Position numbers and translations under genes: made by a program. The notes beneath the pieces were generated by a model. The model ran no database searches, was not told the origin of the DNA, and saw only the letters and a list, made by a program, of their open reading frames with translations. A DNA stretch of 27,283 nucleotides, taken from positions 1-27,283 of the forward strand of contig JAVERC010000044.1 in assembly GCA_034007295.1 (NCBI GenBank). Direction: 5' to 3'. This stretch comes from JACKCP01 sp034007295. Its GTDB lineage: Bacteria; Desulfobacterota; Desulfobacteria; Desulfobacterales; JACKCP01. Positions within the stretch are counted from its first letter, which is position 1; the number at the start of each line of letters is the position of its first letter. Below are positions 6,814-15,341 of the stretch, piece after piece.

Positions 6814-7659
6814 ATGCTTTATAACAGTTTTTTTCATATCCCGACAATAGGTGCTGCAACAGAAAAAAAAATCTGGGACTGCGGAATTTGTTCTATGGAT
6901 GATTTTTTAAATTCTCCTCCTGGTTTTATTTCAAAAAAAAAGAAGGAATTGATTTTCAGTCATATTGAGCTGTCAAAGAAAAAAATAAAAGACAATGACC
7001 CTCTTTATTTTGTAGAAAACCTTCCTTCAAAAGAGCATTGGAGAATTTTCAATCAGTACAGAAATTCTTCAGTTTACCTTGATATAGAAACAACAGGCCT
7101 TGATTTTTATCACAGTCATATAACTTCAATTGCAATGTATGACGGAAAAAATATTAAATATTATGTGCATGGTAAAAATTTAAAGGACTTTTTAAGTGAC
7201 ATCAAAGACTACAAAGTAATAATAACCTACAACGGCAAAAGCTTTGATATTCCTTTTATTGAAAAATTTTTTAATATTTCCCTAAATCATGCTCATCTTG
7301 ATTTAAGGCATATTTTAAAAAGTCTTGGATTTTGCGGGGGGCTCAAATCCTGTGAACGCCAGTTTGGAATAGGCCGAAAAGATCTTTTAGGTGAAGTTGA
7401 CGGTTTTTTTGCAGTGGAACTCTGGAATGACTATAAAAGAAGAAGAAATGTAAAAGCTCTTGAAACTCTTTTGTCATACAATATTGAAGATGTTTTAAAC
7501 CTCGAATATTTAATGGTTGAAGCATACAACAGAAAAATTCTTGAAACACCTGCAAGGACATTTCAGTTATGTCATAACAAAAAACCCTTGAACCCATTTA
7601 AAATTGATGAAAGCACAATGAAATACGTTCAAAAAGTGGTATCAATAAACCGGTTTTGA
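6814..7659 (+). CDS. YprB-like 3'-5' exonuclease / RNase H-like domain protein
   Basis: The ~281-aa protein has an N-terminal helix-hairpin-helix-like stretch (FFHIPTIGAATEKKIWDCG) followed by an RNase H-fold DEDD exonuclease domain. The acidic motifs are YLDIETTGLD (D90, E92), YNGKSFDIPF (D145) and YNIEDVLNLEYL (D226). This matches the YprB / RNase_H_2 family of predicted DNA or RNA exonucleases, whose substrate is not well established. ATG 6814 was chosen over GTG 6805 because GGTGAG at 6804-6809 is a good Shine-Dalgarno for the ATG. It stands alone and converges with the CoA-transferase gene, 63 bp away. Confidence 0.85.
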   Translation: MLYNSFFHIPTIGAATEKKIWDCGICSMDDFLNSPPGFISKKKKELIFSHIELSKKKIKDNDPLYFVENLPSKEHWRIFNQYRNSSVYLDIETTGLDFYHSHITSIAMYDGKNIKYYVHGKNLKDFLSDIKDYKVIITYNGKSFDIPFIEKFFNISLNHAHLDLRHILKSLGFCGGLKSCERQFGIGRKDLLGEVDGFFAVELWNDYKRRRNVKALETLLSYNIEDVLNLEYLMVEAYNRKILETPARTFQLCHNKKPLNPFKIDESTMKYVQKVVSINRF

Positions 7660-7722
7660 TAAAAATTTGTAAAATCAGGTGTTTAGTAACTGATAAAAAA
7701 TAATGGTTTTGTTTCAGTCCAA

Positions 7723-9039
7723 TTATAAAATTCCCATATTTTTTGCATTAAATTTCAGTTCATCCCTGAAATCAGGATGGGCTATTTTTATAAGCTCTTT
7801 TGCTCTTTCACTTACAGAGCGTCCTTTTAGTCTTGCAATCCCATATTCTGTAACAACATAATGAACAAGGGTTCTTGGAAGAGTGGTAATTGTCCCTGGC
7901 TGAAAATATGGAACTATTTTTGATTTAATATTTCCCTCTTTATCTTTGCTTGTTGAATTAAGTGCAATTATTCCTTTTCCGCCTTTTGAATGAAAAGCAC
8001 CTGCAATAAAGTCAAGCTGTCCGCCTGTTCCTGAAATGTGTGAAAAACCATGGCTTTCTGAAGACACCTGGGAAAAAAGATCAACTTCTAAAGCATTGTT
8101 TATTGCAGTAAATTTGGGATTTAAAGCTATTATTTTAGGATCATTTATGTAGTTTACAGGATATGAAGCACAGTTTGGATTTCTGTCAATAAAATCATAA
8201 AGTCTTTTTGATCCAAGAGCAAAAGTATAAGCCATTTTTCCTTTATCAATAATTTTATTAAATCCTGTAATAATCCCTGCCTCATAAAGATCTGCAAATG
8301 CATCAACAAGCATTTCTGTGTGTATTCCAAGATTTTTTAAAGTGGAATGTAAAAGTCTTTTTCCAATAAAATTGGGTAAAGCTCCTATTCCAAGCTGAAG
8401 TGTTGCTCCGTCTTCAATTTCTTCCAAAATATATTCTGCAATTATTTTTTCCTGGGGTGAGGCATCAGGTGCAGTCAGTGCTGGAAGGGGATATCCGCTT
8501 GTCTGAATAACAGCATCTACCCTTGAAATATGAATTGTTTCCTGATTTCCTCCCATTGCATATGGAATATGGGGATTTGTTTCAATTATAATTCTTTTTG
8601 CTTTATCAAGCACTGCTGAAGAAAGTGAATTGCTTATTCCGAAATTGAAGTTTCCCCTTGGTCCCATGGGTGTTGCACAAAGAAAAATATGGTCATATTG
8701 TCTGTATTTTCTTATCATTCTTGGACCTTCATGGTAGGTCAGGGGAATATATGAAATTTTTTTATCCTTAAAAAGGCCTCTTGAAATTTTGCCGAAATGC
8801 CAGTCTTCAAATTTTATATTTTTGTTTATGTCTGCACAAAGCGGTCTTTTTGTAAAACATACAGATTCAATAACAAGGTCATTGAGGTTTTTGCATCTTT
8901 TGGCAAGGGCTGCATCTGTCATACATGGAAAAAGGGAAAATTCAGAATAATAGATTCTATCCCCGTTTTTTATTTCAGATACAGCTTCATCAGCACTTAT
9001 TGTTTTTTGTTTAAGCATTTCTTCATTTGGATTATACAT
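7723..9039 (-). CDS. Acetyl-CoA hydrolase/transferase family protein (4-hydroxybutyrate CoA-transferase-like)
   Basis: The 438-aa length and motifs fit class I CoA-transferases of the Cat/AbfT type. These move CoA between acyl-CoA and a carboxylic acid through a glutamyl-CoA thioester. QLGIGALPNFIG (215-226) and GIHTEM (238-243) are present. E242 aligns with the expected active-site Glu. ALEVDLFSQVSSES and SGTGGQLDFIAGA are further conserved blocks near the C-terminal domain. No signal sequence is visible, so it should act in the cytoplasm in acid fermentation or butyrate/hydroxybutyrate activation. The substrate cannot be read from sequence. GGAGG lies 5 nt before ATG 9039. It follows the universal stress protein gene on the same strand with a ~100-bp gap. 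Confidence 0.9.
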   Translation of the reverse strand: MYNPNEEMLKQKTISADEAVSEIKNGDRIYYSEFSLFPCMTDAALAKRCKNLNDLVIESVCFTKRPLCADINKNIKFEDWHFGKISRGLFKDKKISYIPLTYHEGPRMIRKYRQYDHIFLCATPMGPRGNFNFGISNSLSSAVLDKAKRIIIETNPHIPYAMGGNQETIHISRVDAVIQTSGYPLPALTAPDASPQEKIIAEYILEEIEDGATLQLGIGALPNFIGKRLLHSTLKNLGIHTEMLVDAFADLYEAGIITGFNKIIDKGKMAYTFALGSKRLYDFIDRNPNCASYPVNYINDPKIIALNPKFTAINNALEVDLFSQVSSESHGFSHISGTGGQLDFIAGAFHSKGGKGIIALNSTSKDKEGNIKSKIVPYFQPGTITTLPRTLVHYVVTEYGIARLKGRSVSERAKELIKIAHPDFRDELKFNAKNMGIL

Positions 9040-9093
9040 TCATGCCTCCATAAAATTTACTTCCAGACAAAAATTGCATATAAAATTGTTTGG

Positions 9094-9127
9094 TGCCCCG
9101 GCCCACGAACTAAAACCGGGGACTTTT
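9094..9127 (+). terminator. GC-rich hairpin followed by T-run, oriented against both neighbouring genes
   Basis: CCCCGG (9096-9101) pairs with CCGGGG (9116-9121), extended by two more pairs across a bulged G. The hairpin is followed on the plus strand by ACTTTTT. It lies in the gap between two minus-strand genes, so as a terminator it would stop antisense transcription. It could instead be a processing or barrier hairpin between the two. Confidence 0.4.
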
Positions 9128-9138
9128 TGCTGATGAAA

Positions 9139-10092
9139 CTATGAGCTCACTATCCATACAGCTTTATCAAAGGCCATTTGAACGACCTTTTCGCCGACAC
9201 GTCCGATTATAAAATCCTGAACCTTTGAAACTCCTTTTCTTCCAATAAAAATTGTACCCCAATTATTTTTTTCAGCTGTTTCATAAATGCCTAAGGCACG
9301 GCTTAAATATGCTTCAATTATTCCTGTATCTGCATTTTTAGGATCAAATCCAAGGGTTTTGAGTTTTTCAACTGCTTTTTGAAGTTCAGGTTCAATTTTT
9401 TTGGTTCTTATTTTAACTCTTTCCTCTTCAATTGGCATTGATTCAGGATCGATATTTGTAAAAAACAGGTTATAATCTCCCTGAATAAGTTTTACAGATC
9501 TTGAAACATGCCTTAGATGAATTTTTTTTGAGGAATTACAAAAAATCTGACCTGCAAGTTTTACAGATTTTTTTGCACCTTCAGATCCGTCAAAGCCTAT
9601 TAAAATATTTTCAGTTTCAGGGTTTTCTCCAACAAGAACAAGGGTTGTAAAAGTAAGTTTTGATACAAGTTTTGCTGCAACCGAGCCAAGAGGAATATTT
9701 CTCAGATTGGTCAGTCCTTTTCTGCCTATGAATAATGCCGAATAACCTTTTGAAGCTTCGGCAATTATATCCCTTGTTATGCCTATTTTTCTTGGCTGGG
9801 TTTTTACATGAATATTTTCCTCTGGAAATCCTTCATCAATAAATTTTTTTTTGGCCTTTGAAAGAGAATTTGTGAAAATTTTGTTGTGTTTTGTAATCCA
9901 GTCCTCAAGAGCTTCTTTTTTAAGACTTTCTTCAGGCATGGCGTCTATATCCCAAAATGATTCTGGAATATCTGTTCCAACAAGAAAAAGAACTATTTCT
10001 GAATTTTTAGGAAGAATTTTTGCCGCATAATTAACAGCTTCAAGTGAAGTATCTGAACCATCTACAGATATAAGATATTTTTTATTGTTCAT
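9139..10092 (-). CDS. Tandem-domain universal stress protein (UspA family)
   Basis: The 317 aa hold two UspA domains (about 1-155 and 160-317), each starting with an ILIGFDGSEGAKKS-like strand-helix unit. Domain 1 has the complete ATP-binding motif G-x2-G-x9-G-S (G123, G126, G136, S137). In domain 2 the same spacing is kept, but the final Ser is Arg (G284, G287, G297, R298), so nucleotide binding there may be altered. Such proteins help survival under energy or redox stress, and their molecular role is usually unknown. AGGGGGT upstream of ATG 10092 is a strong Shine-Dalgarno. The gene diverges from the hybrid histidine kinase. Confidence 0.92.
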   Translation of the reverse strand: MNNKKYLISVDGSDTSLEAVNYAAKILPKNSEIVLFLVGTDIPESFWDIDAMPEESLKKEALEDWITKHNKIFTNSLSKAKKKFIDEGFPEENIHVKTQPRKIGITRDIIAEASKGYSALFIGRKGLTNLRNIPLGSVAAKLVSKLTFTTLVLVGENPETENILIGFDGSEGAKKSVKLAGQIFCNSSKKIHLRHVSRSVKLIQGDYNLFFTNIDPESMPIEEERVKIRTKKIEPELQKAVEKLKTLGFDPKNADTGIIEAYLSRALGIYETAEKNNWGTIFIGRKGVSKVQDFIIGRVGEKVVQMAFDKAVWIVSS

Positions 10093-10240
10093 TGTTACCC
10101 CCTGTGCGTAGTTTGTTGTTGAATGTTTAATTGCAACTGGAGTGCCAGGTTTTTAAAAAAAAGAAATTACCTTGGATTAAGGCAGGTTATGCTTCAAATT
10201 AATGATAAATTCCTTAAAAATTAAAAATCTTGTCAATAAG

Positions 10241-10272
10241 TTTACATAAAATGTAAAATCATTTTACATTTT
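10241..10272. promoter_or_regulatory. Overlapping palindromic operator between the stress protein and kinase genes
   Basis: AAAATGTAAAAT and ATTTTACATTTT are perfect 12-bp arms around a single C (10248-10272). An additional TTTACAT at 10241-10247 forms a second inverted pair with ATGTAAA (10251-10257). The three TTTACAT half-sites are evenly spaced. The core TGTAAA-N5-TTTACA resembles a TyrR box (TGTAAA-N6-TTTACA) but has one base less in the spacer. It lies ~150 bp from one start and ~80 bp from the other. Confidence 0.5.
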
Positions 10273-10352
10273 TTAAGGAAAATAAGGGTTTCACAATTTA
10301 GGAAATTAAAGATATATTTTGACTATATTAAAACTTTAAAAAGCTGGTACCT

Positions 10353-13300
10353 ATGTCAAAAAAGACTAATTTTGTAAATAAAATAAAATTTACAGGCATT
10401 GTTTTTATTGCAGTAACAGCAGTAAGCCTTACTATTGTTGATGCATATTATTCTCTTAAAGGATTTTCCCTTGCTGCACTTAAAATGAGAAATGAGTATA
10501 TTGAAAAAAATAAAAATGTCATAAAAGAGCAGGTGCTTGGGATTTCAGATATGATTTCCCATGTAAAATCAGAAAGTTTTGAACTTTCAAAACAAAGCAT
10601 AAAGCAAAGGGTTAATGAAGCCCATTCAATTGCCTCCCATATTTATGAAACAAATAAAGAAATTAAAACCGATTCAGAAATTATGGAAATGATTTTTGAA
10701 GCATTAAGGCCTGTAAGGTTTGAAAAAGGAAAAGGATATTATTTTGTAACAAGGCTTGACGGAGTAGAGCTTCTTTTTTCAGACAGACCAGAAATGGAAA
10801 AAAAGAATCTTTACAATATTAAAGATTCAAACGGTCAGTATGTAATTCAGGATATGATTGATATTGTTAGAAAAAAAAAAGAAGGTTTTTATGAATATAA
10901 TTGGTCCAAGCCGGGAAAAGAAGGAAGAAATTTTAAAAAAATTTCATATATAAAAAAATTTGAACCATATAATTTTTTAATAGGGACCGGAATTTATCCA
11001 GAAGAAGCAGAAGAAGTGATAAAGGAAGATCTTCTCCGTATGATAAGTAAATTAAGGTTTGGAAATGAAGGCTATATTTTTGTAAATAAAGCAAATGGAG
11101 ATGCCCTTGTTTCAAACTGCACTTTTTTTCCAAAAGGCACTAAGCTATGGGATGTTTTTGATGATCCGCAAAATTTAAAGAAAATTTTTGAAATGGAAGT
11201 AGAAGCTTCCCAAAAAAAAGAAGGCGGATACATTGAGTATTTGCTTAGAAAACTTTCAGATCGAGAAACTGTTTCAAAAAAAATATCCTTTGTTTACCGT
11301 GAACCCAATTTTAACTGGATTATAGGAACAGGTTTTTATATGGACGATTTGGAAGGTGAAATTAGCAGGGTAAAAATATCCATGGTTTCATTTTTAAAAA
11401 CAAGATTTTTATATTCTGCAGGATTTTCTTTTATAATTGTTGCTGTTTTTATTCTTTGGTTTAGAAAAACAAATAAAAAAATTGAAAATGATTTTAAGCT
11501 GTTTTCTTCCATGTTTAAAACTGCTGCTGAATCAGACCAGCAAATTAACAGCCATTTAATTAAATTTAAAGAAATTGAAGAAATGGCTGAAAATGCCAAT
11601 AAAATTTTTCAGTCCAAAAAAAGTTTTGAGCAAAAACTAACAGATGAAAAAGAAAGGCTTTTTGTAACAATAAGATCAATTGGTGATGGTGTTGTATCCT
11701 GCGACACTTCAGGATTTATAGAAAACATGAACAATCAGGCTGAAAAACTTACAGGTTTTGCAATTTTTAATGCAAAAGGCCTTAAAATACAGGATATTTT
11801 TAAAATTTATGATTCAAAAGGCAAAAAAATTGAAGGTTTTACAGATGATGTCCTTTTAAAGGGAAAAACCGTAAGAAACAAAGAAGATATTGTCCTTGTC
11901 TCAAAAACACAAAAAAAATTTAATATTTCATATACAATTTCTCCAATAATGGATTTTAATAAAAATATTACAGGACTTGTTCTGGTTTTTTCAGATATTT
12001 CAGAAAAACTTAAAATAAAAAAAGAACTTGAAGAGTCCAAATTAAGATTTCTTAAAATTACTGAAAATACCAATGATGTAATTTACAGAATGTCTATTCC
12101 TGAAGGAAAATATATTTATATGAGTCCTTCTTCACAAAAACTTTTTGGCTATCCTCCAGAATATTTTTATGAAAATTCTCTGATAATAGAAAAACTTATT
12201 CATCCGGAATTTAAAAAATATTTTGAAAAAGAATGGAATAAAATTTTAAACGGTAAAATTTCACCTTCATATGAATATAAAATTATTGATTGTTATGGCA
12301 ATGAAAGATGGATTTATCAGAAAAATATTTCAGTAACAGATGATTCAGGGAATCTTGAGGCAATAGAAGGCATAATTACTGATATAACTGATAAAAAAAA
12401 GGCAGAACAGGAACTTATAAACATTGAAAAATTAAAAAGTGTTGGAATTCTTGCAGGAGGAATAGCCCATGATTTTAATAATATTTTGATGGGTCTTTAC
12501 GGAAACCTTTCACTTGCAAGAAAAAAACTTGAAAAAGATCATCCTGCCGGCAAGTTTATTGAAGCAGCTGAAAAATCAATGGATCGTGCATCCATGCTTT
12601 CAAACCGGCTTTTAACTTTTGCAAAGGGAGGAACTCCGGTTAAATCAGATGTTGATCTTATACAGCTTGTTAAGGAAGTTGTAAGCTTTGATCTTTCAGG
12701 AAGCAGGGTTGCAGCTGTTTTTGACATAAAAGAAGATACTGGAAACATAAAAGCTGACAAGGGACAGATTCAGCAGGTTTTTTCAAATCTTGTTATTAAT
12801 TCAGTTCAGGCCATGCCGGAAGGCGGAAAAATTTATATTTCCATGGAAAATGTTTTTATTGAGAAAAATGAAGTGTTGGATCTTTTGGAAGGAAAATATG
12901 TGAAAGTCTGCGTTTCTGATGAAGGTTTGGGAATAAATCCGGAAAATCTCGCAAAAATATTCAATCCCTATTTTACAACAAAGGAAAAAGGGAGCGGACT
13001 TGGCCTTGCTGCTGTTTATTCCATTATAAAAAATCATCAGGGTCATATAGATGTTTTTTCTGAAAAAGGAAAAGGAACAAAATTTACAATTTATCTGCCC
13101 TATTCAGGAACTCAGGAAAAAATTTTTCAGGCAGAAATTGAGAAAAATGAAAGCAGTATGAAAAAAGCAAAAATTCTTATTATGGATGATGAAGAAGTAA
13201 TTTTAAATATTGCAAAAGAAATTCTTATTATGAAAGGTTTTGAAGTTGATGTTTCAAAAAACGGAGATGAGGCTTTGCTGAAATACAGGCAGGAATTTGA

Positions 13301-13541
13301 AGAAAATAAGCCTTTTGACCTTGTTATAATGGATCTTACCATTCCTGGGGGGAAAGGCGGAATAGAAACTCTAAAGGAAATCCATCAAATAAATCCTGGT
13401 GCAAAAGCTCTTGTTTCAAGCGGATATTCAGGTGATGAAGTTATGTCAAATTTCAAAAATTACGGATTTATGGGGGTAGTCACAAAACCCTATACAATGA
13501 AAAAACTTTTCCAGGAAATTGAAAGAGTTTTAAGTGATTAA
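10353..13541 (+). CDS. Hybrid sensor histidine kinase with double Cache, two PAS and a receiver domain
   Basis: The 1062-aa membrane sensor has a transmembrane helix near residues 12-30. An extracytoplasmic region follows with two Cache modules, one ending in YNFLIGTGIYPEE and one in FNWIIGTGFYMDD. A second membrane helix is at 352-370. Then come PAS domains at about 430-555 and 560-690. The HisKA H-box GGIAHDFNN has phospho-acceptor H706. The ATPase domain shows an N box near 811 and DEGLG and GSGLGL near 855-885. The C-terminal receiver has acidic D945/D946, phospho-acceptor D994 and K1045. Cache domains typically bind small organic ligands such as carboxylates or amino acids. No separate output regulator is adjacent, so the partner is encoded elsewhere. 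Its Shine-Dalgarno is weak. Confidence 0.93.
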   Translation: MSKKTNFVNKIKFTGIVFIAVTAVSLTIVDAYYSLKGFSLAALKMRNEYIEKNKNVIKEQVLGISDMISHVKSESFELSKQSIKQRVNEAHSIASHIYETNKEIKTDSEIMEMIFEALRPVRFEKGKGYYFVTRLDGVELLFSDRPEMEKKNLYNIKDSNGQYVIQDMIDIVRKKKEGFYEYNWSKPGKEGRNFKKISYIKKFEPYNFLIGTGIYPEEAEEVIKEDLLRMISKLRFGNEGYIFVNKANGDALVSNCTFFPKGTKLWDVFDDPQNLKKIFEMEVEASQKKEGGYIEYLLRKLSDRETVSKKISFVYREPNFNWIIGTGFYMDDLEGEISRVKISMVSFLKTRFLYSAGFSFIIVAVFILWFRKTNKKIENDFKLFSSMFKTAAESDQQINSHLIKFKEIEEMAENANKIFQSKKSFEQKLTDEKERLFVTIRSIGDGVVSCDTSGFIENMNNQAEKLTGFAIFNAKGLKIQDIFKIYDSKGKKIEGFTDDVLLKGKTVRNKEDIVLVSKTQKKFNISYTISPIMDFNKNITGLVLVFSDISEKLKIKKELEESKLRFLKITENTNDVIYRMSIPEGKYIYMSPSSQKLFGYPPEYFYENSLIIEKLIHPEFKKYFEKEWNKILNGKISPSYEYKIIDCYGNERWIYQKNISVTDDSGNLEAIEGIITDITDKKKAEQELINIEKLKSVGILAGGIAHDFNNILMGLYGNLSLARKKLEKDHPAGKFIEAAEKSMDRASMLSNRLLTFAKGGTPVKSDVDLIQLVKEVVSFDLSGSRVAAVFDIKEDTGNIKADKGQIQQVFSNLVINSVQAMPEGGKIYISMENVFIEKNEVLDLLEGKYVKVCVSDEGLGINPENLAKIFNPYFTTKEKGSGLGLAAVYSIIKNHQGHIDVFSEKGKGTKFTIYLPYSGTQEKIFQAEIEKNESSMKKAKILIMDDEEVILNIAKEILIMKGFEVDVSKNGDEALLKYRQEFEENKPFDLVIMDLTIPGGKGGIETLKEIHQINPGAKALVSSGYSGDEVMSNFKNYGFMGVVTKPYTMKKLFQEIERVLSD

Positions 13542-13577
13542 ACTTAAAACTCAGGGTCTTGCAATGTTTTTTCCAAA

Positions 13578-15140
13578 TTATGGGAGATAGGTTTTAGCAA
13601 TCCTTGTAAAATCCATTACTTCCTTTTCAACCCAGTTTTTATCAAAGCCCATGTTTTCAGCCATAAATTCAGCTGTTTTTGGAGCTATTTTTATTGTTTC
13701 TGCAGCATCAAGAAAAAGAGCTCTTGTTCTTCTTGCAAGAACATCTTCTAATCTCTGGGGTGCTTCATTTTTTATTGACCATAAAATTTCACCGTAAGTA
13801 TATGGAAAAACCGGAGAAAGTTTGAGTGAGAGTTTTTTGTCTGTTTTTTCAAGCTTTTTAATTTCTTCAAGGTCTTTTCCAAACTGTGAAAGATAAAGGC
13901 TTTCTTCCGGGCTTGAATGGGCATAGCCTTTTAATTTAAGTGTTTCAGTAATGCATTTTTTTCTTTTAAGTCCTGCAAATTTTGCTGCTGTGTCTATTGT
14001 ATCTTCAGCCATTTTTCTATAAGTTGTCCATTTGCCGCCACTTATTGTTATGAGACCTGACTGGGAAATTTCAAGATGATGATCCCTTGAAATATTTGAT
14101 GTTTTTGTTTCTGTTTCACCTTTAATAAGGGGTCTTATACCTGAGAATATGCTTTTTACATCTGAAAGTTTTGGTTTTTTTGAAAGATATTTTCCTGCAT
14201 GATCTAAAAGAAAATCTATTTCATCTTTTAATGGAACAGGTTCTGTTACAGATTTTTCAATTTCAGTATCTGTTGTTCCAATAATTATTTTGTCATGCCA
14301 GGGTACTGCAAAAAGGACTCTTCCGTCGTCTGTATGCGGAACCATGATTGCAGCTTCACCTGGAAGAAAAGAAGAATCAAGAACAAGATGGGTTCCCTGG
14401 CTTGGAGCAATTAGTTTTGATGTTTTTCCTGAATCAATTGATCTTAACTCATCAATAAAAGGCCCTGCTGCATTTATTACAGCCTTTGCCTTTATTTCAT
14501 ATTCTTCACCTGAAATCTGATCCTTTGCCTTGATTCCGCAGATAAGATCGTTTTCTTTTAAAAAACCTGTGCATTTAATATAATTTAAAGGAATTCCTCC
14601 CTGTTCAGCCATTGTTCTCGCAAGAGCTATTCCTGTTCTTGCATCGTCAAACTGGCAGTCATAGTATAGAACTCCGCCTTTAAGGCCTTTTTGATTTATG
14701 GATGGAAGTTGTTTTATTGTTTTTTCCAAAGAAAGGTATTTGGATTTTTTAAGCCCGAGTTTTCCTGCAAGAATATCGTAAAGCTTCATTCCTGTTCCAT
14801 AAAAAGGGCCTTCCCACCATTCATACTGGGGCACAATAAAAGATTGATGTCTTATAAGATGGGGTGCATTTCTTGATAAAATTCCCCTTTCATGAAGGGA
14901 TTCCATAACAAGGGTAATATTTCCCTGCTGCAGATATCTTACTCCTCCATGAATCAGTTTTGTGCTTCTTGAGGATGTTCCTGATGTAAAGTCAAGGGCT
15001 TCTACAAGAAGAACGCTATATCCCCTTGAAGCAGCATCAAGTCCGGCTCCAAGTCCTGTTGCTCCTCCTCCGGCAATTATTATGTCAAAACCTGAATCCT
15101 TTTTTTCAATCATTTTGGAAAGCAAATGTTTTCTTTTCAT
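13578..15140 (-). CDS. glpD: FAD-dependent glycerol-3-phosphate dehydrogenase
   Basis: The 520-aa protein has the FAD-binding GGGATGLG loop near residue 24. Next come the GlpD/GlpO signature SGTSSRSTKLIHGGVRYL, GTTDTE and a C-terminal segment (from about 390) that fits the alpha-glycerophosphate oxidase C-terminal domain. It oxidises glycerol 3-phosphate to dihydroxyacetone phosphate, passing electrons to the quinone pool at the membrane. It links lipid and glycerol breakdown to respiration. The start at ATG 15140 lacks a clear Shine-Dalgarno, and an in-frame ATG at codon 10 is an alternative. It is convergent with the histidine kinase gene, 36 bp away. No glpK or glpF is present in the window. 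Confidence 0.92.
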   Translation of the reverse strand: MKRKHLLSKMIEKKDSGFDIIIAGGGATGLGAGLDAASRGYSVLLVEALDFTSGTSSRSTKLIHGGVRYLQQGNITLVMESLHERGILSRNAPHLIRHQSFIVPQYEWWEGPFYGTGMKLYDILAGKLGLKKSKYLSLEKTIKQLPSINQKGLKGGVLYYDCQFDDARTGIALARTMAEQGGIPLNYIKCTGFLKENDLICGIKAKDQISGEEYEIKAKAVINAAGPFIDELRSIDSGKTSKLIAPSQGTHLVLDSSFLPGEAAIMVPHTDDGRVLFAVPWHDKIIIGTTDTEIEKSVTEPVPLKDEIDFLLDHAGKYLSKKPKLSDVKSIFSGIRPLIKGETETKTSNISRDHHLEISQSGLITISGGKWTTYRKMAEDTIDTAAKFAGLKRKKCITETLKLKGYAHSSPEESLYLSQFGKDLEEIKKLEKTDKKLSLKLSPVFPYTYGEILWSIKNEAPQRLEDVLARRTRALFLDAAETIKIAPKTAEFMAENMGFDKNWVEKEVMDFTRIAKTYLP

Positions 15141-15226
15141 TTTAAGGACTTTTCTTTTAGTTTAGTGATGAAAGTATGCTATATTTTTTAAAATAAAATT
15201 TATTTTATAGTGACATACATACAATA

Positions 15227-15247
15227 TTTTATCAACTTTTGATAAAA
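15227..15247. promoter_or_regulatory. Perfect palindromic operator between glpD and the solute-binding protein gene
   Basis: TTTTATCAA and TTGATAAAA are perfect 9-bp arms separated by CTT. The site lies in the divergent intergenic region, ~90 bp from each start codon, so it could control either or both genes. It is the inverse arrangement of an FNR box (TTGAT-N4-ATCAA) and is therefore not one. Confidence 0.45.
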
Positions 15248-15341
15248 GTTCCATATTTCCTCCTTTTTATAAACTTTTGGTCAGATTTATGATTTGGAGT
15301 TTAAGATAGTATTTAAATCAATCAAAAAATAAGGAGCTACA

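Noticed and set aside
6549..6815. 88-aa open frame on the minus strand
   Set aside because: It spans a repeat fragment and both arms of the terminator hairpin, has no Shine-Dalgarno and overlaps the exonuclease start. Its composition reflects AT-rich intergenic DNA.
10252..10268. TyrR box
   Set aside because: The half-sites TGTAAA and TTTACA match, but the spacer is 5 bp rather than 6, and no aromatic amino acid gene is nearby.
15227..15247. FNR/CRP-type anaerobic regulator site
   Set aside because: The half-sites are in the opposite order (ATCAA then TTGAT) with a different spacer.
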